NCBI GenBank assembly: GCA_002685955.1
Contig: NYYU01000051.1
Coordinates: 1 to 49,438 of the forward strand
Source: Parcubacteria group bacterium
Lineage (GTDB): Bacteria > Patescibacteriota > Minisyncoccia > Portnoybacterales > UBA2143
Direction of reading: 5' to 3'
Length of the DNA stretch: 49,438 nt
Position numbers and translations under genes: made by a program. Shown here piece after piece: positions 38,164 to 45,818 of this stretch. The notes beneath the pieces were generated by a model that searched no databases, was not told where the DNA came from, and was given only the letters and a program-made list of their open reading frames with translations. Numbering within the stretch: the first letter of the stretch is position 1; every line of letters starts with the position of its first letter.

Positions 38164-39167
38164 CCAACAACAAATAACAATATACCTGCTCCAATGAAGA
38201 AGATGCTTTTATCAAGAGATTGAAAAAACCAATCAAAATACTTAACCAATATTAATAAGAAGAGAAATATCGCGCCCAGATTAATCAATCTTTTTTCTCG
38301 CCTGATATACCCAGAAAAAATTAAACCCAATATTGCAAAGAAAATTACAATATTATAAACTACAGCCCAGAAAACCCCTGCGCTTGTAAGCTGGCGCTTT
38401 TTAACAAACATCTCAGCTCCGCTAGTAAAAAGAATAGAGCAGAACAATATCGCTAGCAAAATAACCGCCATAACCTGATATCCGGAAATTAACTTACGAC
38501 TTAATGTATAAAATAATGTTCCTATTAAGACCACGGCAAACAAAATCAATGATATACTAATCCTCCATTCTCCATAAAATTTAACATTACCATCAAGTTC
38601 ATCTAAGAATTCTAAACCAGACTGGGTTGAAAGAAAGAATAAAGCTCCGATAACAGTGATTATCCCAAATATTAAATAGACCATTGCAAACCGCTTGTAT
38701 TTTTCTTTTATTTCATGTAAATGTCCTAATACGTACAAAATCAAGAAAATTAACATCAAACCCACAAACACTGATGACATGCTAATATCCTTGCCGGCTG
38801 CCCAAAAAGCTGTTTGAGCGCCCCACCAGCCAGCAATTCCAATTAAGCTTAAACCAAGTGGCAGAACACTCTTGTAATAATAAGCGATAATCAAACCAAG
38901 TATGGAAGCAATATATAAAATAATTCGCCAAGATACAGGGCTTCCAAAATCATAATTAAAAGCTAAAAGAGTAGCGCTCAGAAAAACAATAGATAACAGA
39001 AAGAAAAACTGGCTGACCGCATCTTCCTTAGATAGAAAAATCTGTGAAAAACGATCTTCATCCTCTTCAACAACTCCTCTTTTTCTTCTAACCAACCGTC
39101 TAACAAAAGCAAAAATGCCAAAGATGACTAAACCAGCTATTATTAGAGGAAATAAAAAAGAAAGCAT
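38115..39167 (-). CDS. Polytopic membrane protein associated with GDYXXLXY/DUF2157 genes
   Basis: Multiple TMs; positioned between the GDYXXLXY and DUF2157-like genes. Confidence 0.6.
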   Translation of the reverse strand: MLSFLFPLIIAGLVIFGIFAFVRRLVRRKRGVVEEDEDRFSQIFLSKEDAVSQFFFLLSIVFLSATLLAFNYDFGSPVSWRIILYIASILGLIIAYYYKSVLPLGLSLIGIAGWWGAQTAFWAAGKDISMSSVFVGLMLIFLILYVLGHLHEIKEKYKRFAMVYLIFGIITVIGALFFLSTQSGLEFLDELDGNVKFYGEWRISISLILFAVVLIGTLFYTLSRKLISGYQVMAVILLAILFCSILFTSGAEMFVKKRQLTSAGVFWAVVYNIVIFFAILGLIFSGYIRREKRLINLGAIFLFLLILVKYFDWFFQSLDKSIFFIGAGILLFVVGWFMEKGRRRVISKLC

Positions 39168-39171
39168 ATGA

Positions 39172-39864
39172 TTAATATAAATCTTTAAATTTTTCTGGTA
39201 TTCTTTTATATATTAAAGCTCCAGAAATAAAGGTAATAATGGTAGCGGCTAAAAGTAAGAATGACGAAGTTAGTAAAAATGAATTAGCGATAGAACTGGT
39301 GAAAATATCAAATGGGTGAGCGATAATAGCAATCAAACCTAAGGGAATGGCTAAAGCAAAAAGAGAAAACTCATCAATGGCAAAAGTTATAAGAATGACT
39401 CCGATCATCCATAAAATAAATCCGTCGGGCCAATTAGCCCTGATATGGAATATCTGAGCCACTAAAAAGATTCCGGCTCCATAGATTATAGCGCCTAATA
39501 AAATCAAGGCTGTGCCTGTTTTTATCAATCCTCTTTTTTCTTTCAAATACCAACCGGCCGAATATGAAACAATCATAGACGCAACAATAATCACCACCTT
39601 TAGCCATTTATCCATAACCTGCCAATTAGCCGCCACAAAAGAAAAAATACCGGCCCCGATTAAAATAGCGCCGATGACAACGATAATTTTAATAACTCTT
39701 TTCTGAGCTTCTTCTTTTTTATCTTCTCTGGTAGCCAAAACAAAAGCTTGTTGAATATTCTCAAGCGATTGGCCCTCACTTAATAATGTTCGGTAAATAG
39801 CTTCTTTTGTTTCGCCTTGAGATAAAGAAGTTTGAATACGATTAATAATTTTCTGGTCAATCAT
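39172..39864 (-). CDS. DUF2157-like membrane protein
   Basis: GAGIFSFVAANWQVMDKWLKV characteristic region. Confidence 0.8.
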   Translation of the reverse strand: MIDQKIINRIQTSLSQGETKEAIYRTLLSEGQSLENIQQAFVLATREDKKEEAQKRVIKIIVVIGAILIGAGIFSFVAANWQVMDKWLKVVIIVASMIVSYSAGWYLKEKRGLIKTGTALILLGAIIYGAGIFLVAQIFHIRANWPDGFILWMIGVILITFAIDEFSLFALAIPLGLIAIIAHPFDIFTSSIANSFLLTSSFLLLAATIITFISGALIYKRIPEKFKDLY

Positions 39865-39889
39865 ATCTTTAGTATAACATATCCCTCAA

Positions 39890-40778
39890 TTAATAACTAA
39901 CCCGTTCTTGTCTTATTCCTTTAAGTAAATTAACAACCACCGACGCTAAAGCGGCTAAAATAAAGACCCATTGAATAGAAAAATACAAAGAAACAATAAC
40001 AACTAAAACAACCATCAAGGTTTTACCAAAATTAATAGCCATCTCTTTTAAAACAGTAAACTCATCAACATAATGCCCTTGGTCAGCCGCTGCTCCATAA
40101 GCCATATAGGCAATAACTATTTTCCTTCGTTTTTTTGAAAAAAACTGGCGCTAGGCTTCTTGCCAGCTCCAGGAAAATTTTTCTCTAGTTCGAGGAATAG
40201 TTAAATAGAAAATTCCAGAAACGGAGAAAAGAATCATGGCCAGTACAAAAAGCGCGTCAAAATTAAAGCGACTAACAATAAAACCGGCGATTAAAGGAGC
40301 AAATATTTTCATGACGGAACGGGTTGCTTCAATAATGCTTATTTGTCTGCCTCGATCTTTTTTAGTAGTGAATTTGGCAAAATCAACATGATAAGGCAGC
40401 CAATAAGCTAAACGGTAGAAAGCCAAGGTTAATAATGAAAAAGGAATTAAATACTTTAAATTGCCTTGATCAATAAAATAGAAAATTACGTAAAAAAGAA
40501 CGCCTAAAATAACACTAGTCCGTAAAGCTTTTCTAAATCCGAATTTATTTAAAAACCTGGCGCCAATCGTAAGAGTTATCGCGTATAGGAAATATCCTAA
40601 ACCATAATAGATAACTACTGCTTGAAAATTCTGATTAAAAAGTTCATATAAAAAAAATCGGCAAGAAAATGCCTAAGAGAGCGGCCGTGAGCATTATAAT
40701 AGTCTTACTCATATACAAAGAAGCAAAACCACGCGATAACGGTCTATCAAAGTATTTTTTTTCTAATTTTTTCCACAT
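39890..40778 (-). pseudogene. Decayed MFS transporter
   Basis: Three fragments: MWKKLEKKYFDRPLSRGF...IFFI (stop after a T8 run), ...LAYWLPYHVDFAKFTTKKDRGRQ...WSWQEA (TAG), then in frame RQFFSKKRRKIVIAYMAYGA... Confidence 0.75.
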
Positions 40779-40845
40779 AATCTACTATAAACTATACCAC
40801 AACTCTAGCTTTTCCCAAAAATTTCTGATATGATGGCAAGTGATT

Positions 40846-40902
40846 GTCCTCCTAAGGCGGACGCTAAAATTCTTTATAAAATTAAGGATTTTAGAGAATT
40901 TT
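40846..40902 (-). repeat. tRNA-adjacent bipartite palindromic element, copy C
   Basis: GTCCTCC-taa-GGCGGAC plus AAAATTCT...AGAATTTT with inner TAAAAT-N5-ATTTTA; 2 nt from tRNA-Val. Confidence 0.75.
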
Positions 40903-40904
40903 GC

Positions 40905-40976
40905 GGGCGGTTAGCTCAGTGGTAGAGCGTCTCGTTTACACCGAGAGGGTCGGGGGTTCGAGTCCCTCACCGCCCA
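40905..40976 (+). tRNA. tRNA-Val(UAC)
   Basis: gggcggt/accgccc; loop ttTACac. Confidence 0.93.
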
Positions 40977-40988
40977 CTGAATATATAT

Positions 40989-41072
40989 GGTGGGATGTGC
41001 CGAATTGGTAAGGCACTGGTTTCGAAAACCAGCGGGCGTAAGCCTATGCGAGTTCGAATCTCGCTCCCACCG
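40989..41072 (+). tRNA. tRNA-Ser(CGA)
   Basis: ggtggga/tcccacc; loop ttCGAaa; long variable arm. Confidence 0.92.
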
Positions 41073-41092
41073 CATAATAACTAATTAATTAA

Positions 41093-41159
41093 GGGTTCGG
41101 CAGGGTATACACCCTGCCGCCCGGGTGAATACCCGGGCGAATCCCACCCTCTCCGCCAT
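41093..41159 (+). repeat. tRNA-Ser-like 3' fragment split by a double-hairpin insertion
   Basis: gggttcg | CGGCAGGGT-atac-ACCCTGCCG / GCCCGGGT-gaat-ACCCGGGC | gaatcccaccctctccgcca. Confidence 0.7.
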
Positions 41160-41640
41160 GCTTACCATTTTAACTCAAAACCCTGTTTATCTTATTTTTC
41201 TAGGCATTTTAGCTATCCTAATCATCTGGAATATCTTTATCTACTATCATCTTTGGAGAATCAGAAAAAAACTCAAAATCTTTTTTAACGGCAAAAAAGC
41301 GTCTGACTTAGAAGGCGTGCTTTTTGAAGAAATCAAACGGCTTAAAAAAGCAGAAAATAATATTGAACAGCTTATTAAATCATCAAAGGCCTTAAAAAAA
41401 GTATCTGATCATAGCATTCAAAAAGTTGGCGTAGTTCGTTTTAATCCCTTTAAAGAAACAGGCGGCGATCAAAGTTTTGTTATTGCTTTGCTTGATTCAC
41501 ATAATAATGGCTTAATCATTTCCAGTCTTTTCACCCGCCAAGGAACCAGAATTTATAGCAAGCCGATTAAAGATGGAAAATCAAAATATGCCCTTTCCAA
41601 AGAAGAGCTCCAAGCTTTGAAAAAAGCCGGCCTTGAATAA
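41158..41640 (+). CDS. DUF4446-like protein with N-terminal TM
   Basis: VGVVRFNPFKETGGDQSFVIALLDSHNNGLIISSLFTRQGTRIYSKPI; start MLTILTQNP. Confidence 0.8.
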   Translation: MLTILTQNPVYLIFLGILAILIIWNIFIYYHLWRIRKKLKIFFNGKKASDLEGVLFEEIKRLKKAENNIEQLIKSSKALKKVSDHSIQKVGVVRFNPFKETGGDQSFVIALLDSHNNGLIISSLFTRQGTRIYSKPIKDGKSKYALSKEELQALKKAGLE

Positions 41641-41671
41641 AATGTAAACAACCAAATAAATAGAAAAAAAC

Positions 41672-41696
41672 CGGCCTGTTTTACAGCCGGTTTAAT
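41672..41696 (+). terminator. Hairpin terminator
   Basis: aaaccggcctgttttacagccggttta. Confidence 0.65.
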
Positions 41697-41892
41697 CTAA
41701 GACATCTAAAACCTCAACCTCGACGAAAATCAACTCAGGATATTTTTTTTGGACCTTTGAAGCCATTATTCTTCCTATAGTGTCTATACTCCAGCTTCCA
41801 ACGATTGTAATATCGCCATTTTCCTTTTGTTCAATCGCTAAAATACATTTTGAATATTTAGCGAATTCTTCACGTAGCTGTTGAAATTCCAT
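41692..41892 (-). CDS. Hypothetical small protein (66 aa)
   Basis: ORF with SD-like aaggaagggggc upstream of ATG. Confidence 0.5.
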   Translation of the reverse strand: MEFQQLREEFAKYSKCILAIEQKENGDITIVGSWSIDTIGRIMASKVQKKYPELIFVEVEVLDVLD

Positions 41893-42029
41893 ATTTGCCC
41901 CCTTCCTTTAACAATTCCTTAAAGCGTTTTGTCAAAGAACAATCTTACTTAATAATACATAAAATATGATTTAATCACAACATTCATTTGACCAAAACTC
42001 TAAAAAATGCTATTTTAAGCCATATAATA

Positions 42030-43538
42030 ATGTCTAAAATAAAGAAACGAAAACAGGATAATTTTCAAACTAAACCACCGGTTGTGGTCATTTTAGGCCA
42101 CGTTGACCATGGAAAAAGTTCAATCCTTGAAGCAATCAAAGACCTAAAAATCACTGAAAAAGAATCAGGCGGTATTACTCAACACATTGGCGCTTACCAA
42201 GTAGAACATCAGGATAAAAAAATAACTTTTATTGACACCCCGGGCCATGAAGCATTTTCAGCCATGCGTTCCCGAGGCGCTAAAGTAGCTGACATTGCCA
42301 TTCTTGTCGTCGCAGCCGAAGAAGGAATTAAGCCACAAACTAAAGAAGCAATCACAATTATTAAAAAAATTGGTTTGCCGGTAATCGTTGCTTTAAACAA
42401 AATTGACAAAAAAGAAGCCCAACCAGAAAGAGTCAAAGAAGAATTAGCTAAAAATGGTCTGATTGTTGAATCAACAGGCGGTCAAATTCCTTCGGTTAAT
42501 CTTTCAGCTAAAAATGGCCAAGGTATTGATGAACTTTTAGAAATGCTCGTTTTGGTAGCTGAAATAAATGAATTAAAAAGCCCCATTGACCAGCCGGCCT
42601 CTGGAGTAATTGTTGAATCACACCGCGATAATCAACGTGGAGCAACGGCTACTCTGTTGGTCAAACAAGGAACGCTCAGAGACAAAGATATTATTGGCAC
42701 TGATTCAACCATAGGTCGGGTTAAAACAATTGAAGATTTTCAATCTCAACCTATTGAAAAGGCGACTGCCTCTACTCCCGTAATTATCACCGGCCTTAAT
42801 CAAGTTCCTCAAGTAGGTGAGAAATTCTCTGTTTTTGAAACCTTAGAACAAGCCCAAATCAGGGTTGATAAAAAAACAGCCAAAAGAAAAGGTGAAAAAG
42901 AAATTTTTGTTGTTGAGCCGGATAAAAAAATCCTTAATATTATTCTCAAAGCTGACGTTCGCGGTTCTCTAGAAGCAATTAAAGAATCGTTTAAAAGTAT
43001 TCCAGCCGAAGAAGTTGTTTTAAGAATTCTAAAAGCTGAAATTGGTGATATAACTGAATCAGATATTAAGCTGGCTGAATCAGCTCGAGCTAAAATAGTT
43101 GGCTTTCGGGTTAAAGCTAGTTCTACTATCCAAGAATTAGCCCAGCAAAAAAAAGTAAAAGTTGCTCTCTTTGAAATAATCTATGAACTTATTCAAGGAA
43201 CCAGAGAACTGCTTTCTAAACTTCTAAAACCGGAAATAATCAAAAATGTTTTAGGACAACTTAAAGTCCTAGCCTTATTCCGATCAGAGAAAGATAGACA
43301 GATTATTGGAGGCAAGGTAATTAATGGCCAGATTAAACAAAGCGCGTCACTTAATGTTGTTAGGGCTGATGAAAAAATAGGGCAAGGTAAGATAATAAAA
43401 CTGCAGCGTGATAAAAAAGATGCTGAAGAGGTAAATAAAAATCAGGAATGCGGCATCCTATTTAAAGGCACAACCACTATTGAAAAAGGAGATATTTTAG
43501 AAGCATATGAAGAAGAAAAGAAGAAACGAGAAATATAA
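42030..43538 (+). CDS. infB: Translation initiation factor IF-2 (lacking N-terminal domain)
   Basis: VVVILGHVDHGKSSILEAI; IDTPGHEAF; NKIDK; start at MSKIKKRKQDNF. Confidence 0.96.
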   Translation: MSKIKKRKQDNFQTKPPVVVILGHVDHGKSSILEAIKDLKITEKESGGITQHIGAYQVEHQDKKITFIDTPGHEAFSAMRSRGAKVADIAILVVAAEEGIKPQTKEAITIIKKIGLPVIVALNKIDKKEAQPERVKEELAKNGLIVESTGGQIPSVNLSAKNGQGIDELLEMLVLVAEINELKSPIDQPASGVIVESHRDNQRGATATLLVKQGTLRDKDIIGTDSTIGRVKTIEDFQSQPIEKATASTPVIITGLNQVPQVGEKFSVFETLEQAQIRVDKKTAKRKGEKEIFVVEPDKKILNIILKADVRGSLEAIKESFKSIPAEEVVLRILKAEIGDITESDIKLAESARAKIVGFRVKASSTIQELAQQKKVKVALFEIIYELIQGTRELLSKLLKPEIIKNVLGQLKVLALFRSEKDRQIIGGKVINGQIKQSASLNVVRADEKIGQGKIIKLQRDKKDAEEVNKNQECGILFKGTTTIEKGDILEAYEEEKKKREI

Positions 43539-43541
43539 TGT

Positions 43542-43874
43542 ATGTCTCAAAGAATTCAAAAAATCAATGAACTATTGCGTCATGAGGTAAGCCAATTACT
43601 TCTCAAAGAAATAGATTTTGATGGAATTTTAGTAACTATTATCAGCGTTGATACCGCGCCAAATCTGAGCCAGGCAAAAATTAAAATCACAACCATACCA
43701 ACACAAAGAAGCGAACGAGCTCTCAGGTTTATAAATAAAGATATTTATCAAATTCAACAGCAACTTAACAAAAGATTAAATCTGAAATTTGTACCTAAGC
43801 TTATATTTGAAATTGATAAACTTGAAGAAAAAGCCCAGAGAATTGAAAAAATTCTTACTAACCCAAAATCTTGA
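43542..43874 (+). CDS. rbfA: Ribosome-binding factor A
   Basis: MSQRIQKINELLRHEVSQLL...PKLIFEIDKLEEKAQRIEKIL; directly downstream of infB. Confidence 0.93.
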   Translation: MSQRIQKINELLRHEVSQLLLKEIDFDGILVTIISVDTAPNLSQAKIKITTIPTQRSERALRFINKDIYQIQQQLNKRLNLKFVPKLIFEIDKLEEKAQRIEKILTNPKS

Positions 43875-43910
43875 AGATTTAAGGATATAATGGTATAGTT
43901 TTTTTCAGAG

Positions 43911-43984
43911 GGTCACGTGGCCGAGTGGTTAGGCAACGGTCTGCAAAACCGTTTACACCGGTTCGAATCCGGTCGTGACCTCCA
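43911..43984 (+). tRNA. tRNA-Cys(GCA), CCA encoded
   Basis: ggtcacg/cgtgacc; loop ctGCAaa; U73. Confidence 0.94.
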
Positions 43985-44067
43985 GCCGTGGTGGTGGAAT
44001 TGGTATACACGCACGACTTAAAATCGTGTCCCTTTATGGGATGTGGGTTCGAGTCCCACCCGCGGCA
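43985..44067 (+). tRNA. tRNA-Leu(UAA)
   Basis: gccgtgg/ccgcggc; loop ctTAAaa; long variable arm. Confidence 0.93.
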
Positions 44068-44071
44068 CAAA

Positions 44072-44104
44072 TAAAAAGACCCCGTTACAACGGGATCTTT
44101 TTAA
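44072..44104 (+). terminator. Rho-independent terminator after tRNA-Leu
   Basis: aaaaagaccccgttacaacgggatctttttaa. Confidence 0.8.
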
Positions 44105-44592
44105 GTTGAGAGCACTTCTACTTTTATATACTTGATTCCAAACTGTTTGGCTTGCTCGCGAGTAGTAAACCAAATGTCGATTTTGTGGCTATTGCGCAGG
44201 GCCATTCGGTCCTCAACCACGAAAATTTTATCTCCATACATATCAGGGAAACGAACTCTGGTACCAAACCGTAAGAAGTTAGAAGCCACGATACCGTCAC
44301 GGACATGAGATCCTGAAGCGGTAATAAATGGCGTTGAGTCGGTCTGATCTATAGTAGAAGAATAAGCCGTTACCACAACCCATCGACTATAATTAACCTC
44401 GGCCATATCGGGGTTAGACGATTGAATCAAGGCCTGTCCCTGAATGGTAGCTAATTGATCACCTGGAAATAAGATTATTTCCTGAGTTGAATCTAAGTTA
44501 TCAAAGATATCTCCGTAACCAGGCAAGAGTAAGTTTGAGATCAAACTAACTAAAGCAAAAGAAGCTGAAACCTTAGAATTTGTAGTATACAT
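44101..44592 (-). CDS. 3D-domain secreted protein
   Basis: WVVVTAYSSTIDQTD...GIVASNFLRFGTRVRFPDMYGDKIFVVEDR...KIDIWF. Confidence 0.85.
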   Translation of the reverse strand: MYTTNSKVSASFALVSLISNLLLPGYGDIFDNLDSTQEIILFPGDQLATIQGQALIQSSNPDMAEVNYSRWVVVTAYSSTIDQTDSTPFITASGSHVRDGIVASNFLRFGTRVRFPDMYGDKIFVVEDRMALRNSHKIDIWFTTREQAKQFGIKYIKVEVLST

Positions 44593-44753
44593 ATTATTTA
44601 TTTAGTTAAGCAAATAAAAAATCCCCAATTGGGATTATCCATATACTAGCATACTACAATTAATTTGTCAAGGATTTTGGGTAATGTCCATAGACATATG
44701 GCGGTTTTTCTCCTAAGCAATTAAGCTTGGGGGTATGTCTACAAACATGCCTA

Positions 44754-44864
44754 AAACAATTAAAGAAGAAGATTAAAGTCTGGAATGAACAATACAATGA
44801 TTTAGAACATTGCGGACTGAATGGAAAAACTCCAAATGAAATGTTAAAATTAATTAATCATTAA
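44754..44864 (+). pseudogene. C-terminal remnant of an integrase-core (rve) IS transposase
   Basis: Frame translation KQLKKKIKVWNEQYNDLEHCGLNGKTPNEMLKLINH*; typical IS481/IS3-type C-terminus. Confidence 0.65.
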
Positions 44865-44911
44865 ACCGACAAATGTCTGTGTTTAAAACATTTGACGATT
44901 TTTAACAATGG

Positions 44912-44983
44912 AGCGGGTAGAGGGAGTCGAACCCTCGTCCTTTGATTGGCAACCAAATATAATAACCGCTATACGATACCCGC
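44912..44983 (-). tRNA. tRNA-Gly(GCC), CCA encoded
   Basis: Reverse complement GCGGGTA/TACCCGC; loop ttGCCaa; U73. Confidence 0.92.
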
Positions 44984-45038
44984 CTTCGCCAGCCATAGCT
45001 GGCTTCGGCGGGGCGAAGCCCGCTGAAACCAGCGAAGG
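44983..45038. repeat. Cruciform element between tRNA-Gly and tRNA-Phe
   Basis: Outer CCTTCGC/GCGAAGG enclosing CCAGC-cata-GCTGG, GCTTCG...CGAAGC and CGCTG-aaac-CAGCG arms (some mutually exclusive at the bases). Confidence 0.75.
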
Positions 45039-45046
45039 ATGGATTG

Positions 45047-45118
45047 TGCCGAGGGGCGGATTTGAACCGCCGACACCACGATTTTCAGTCGTGTGCTCTA
45101 CCCCTGAGCTACCTCGGC
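45047..45118 (-). tRNA. tRNA-Phe(GAA)
   Basis: Reverse complement GCCGAGG/CCTCGGC; loop ctGAAaa. Confidence 0.93.
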
Positions 45119-45131
45119 ATATATTCAATTG

Positions 45132-45205
45132 TGGACCCAAAGGGATTTGAACCCTTGACCTTCTGACTGCCAGTCAGACGCGCTAACCAACTGCGCCATG
45201 GGCCC
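45132..45205 (-). tRNA. tRNA-Ala(GGC)
   Basis: Reverse complement GGGCCCA/TGGGTCC with G3:U70; loop ctGGCag. Confidence 0.92.
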
Positions 45206-45207
45206 GC

Positions 45208-45267
45208 AAATTTTCTCTAAATCTCTGATTTAGTAAGAAAATTTAGTGCTCGCCTCAGGCGAGCACT
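45208..45267 (+). repeat. tRNA-adjacent bipartite palindromic element, copy D
   Basis: AAATTTTCT-CTAAAT-ctctg-ATTTAG-TA-AGAAAATTT then AGTGCTCGCC-tca-GGCGAGCACT; 2 nt from the tRNA-Ala 5' end. Confidence 0.82.
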
Positions 45268-45327
45268 GACTTCTATTATAACAAAAACAAGTTTTTGATA
45301 GAAGTCGTGCGTCCGCCTCCGGCGGAC
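45268..45327 (+). repeat. Bipartite palindromic element, copy E (tandem to D)
   Basis: GACTTCTAT...ATAGAAGTC with inner AAAAAC-aa-GTTTTT, then GTCCGCC-tcc-GGCGGAC. Confidence 0.75.
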
Positions 45328-45578
45328 CACCCACCTGAAGCAAGTAATATCTCATCTAATAATTTCCGACCTCGTCCAGATTTTAAAAACTTTTCCCTTT
45401 TTTCTACTATTAATTTATCAAAATACTCTTCAAAGTATATTAATTCTAATGGTCTTCGTTTGCAAGTTGATTTTACCTTTCCTCTATTATGCTCTTCTAA
45501 TCTTCTTTCTATATCTTTAGTATATCCAATATATCGTCTGTTATCTTTTTTACTTTTAAGAACATATAATTTATACAT
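45276..45578 (-). CDS. GIY-YIG nuclease family protein
   Basis: MYKLYVLKSKKDNRRYIGYTKDIERRLEEHNRGKVKSTCKRRPLELIYFEEYFDKLIVEKREKFLKSGRGRK; C-terminal tail reads through copy E. Confidence 0.88.
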   Translation of the reverse strand: MYKLYVLKSKKDNRRYIGYTKDIERRLEEHNRGKVKSTCKRRPLELIYFEEYFDKLIVEKREKFLKSGRGRKLLDEILLASGGWSAGGGRTTSIKNLFLL

Positions 45579-45587
45579 TTGTTTGTA

Positions 45588-45648
45588 GCCCGCCTGAGGC
45601 GGGCATAATATTTGTTGACCAATCGCTCTGCTCTTGGACAAATATTAT
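45588..45648 (-). repeat. tRNA-adjacent bipartite palindromic element, copy F (inverted relative to E)
   Basis: GCCCGCC-tga-GGCGGGC then ATAATATTTGT...ACAAATATTAT (11 bp) with inner CCAA...TTGG; 1 nt from the tRNA-Arg 3' end. Confidence 0.8.
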
Positions 45649-45649
45649 G

Positions 45650-45721
45650 TGCCCCTGATAGGAGTCGAACCTATATTTACGGCTTAGGAGTCCGTAGTTC
45701 TATCCGTTGAACTACAGGGGC
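45650..45721 (-). tRNA. tRNA-Arg(CCU)
   Basis: Reverse complement GCCCCTG/CAGGGGC; loop ctCCTaa (A31/G39 mismatch). Confidence 0.9.
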
Positions 45722-45818
45722 AGTTTTCCCCACCCCTCCATACTATAATATTTGACTAATCTTAGTCAATAAAATATACTTAAACTAACATAGTTATAAA
45801 AAATTTTAATATAAAGTT

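Noticed and set aside
43879-44070. ORF MCRGWDSNPHPIKGHDFKSCVYTNSTTTAGGHDRIRTG...
   Set aside because: Lies across tRNA-Cys and tRNA-Leu; the GxDRxRTG-type peptide is a tRNA T-arm translation artefact.
44883-45150. Overlapping ORFs on both strands in the tRNA cluster (MGPQLNICRGSSGVEH..., MERVEGVEPSSFDW...)
   Set aside because: Both are tRNA and cruciform translations, not proteins.
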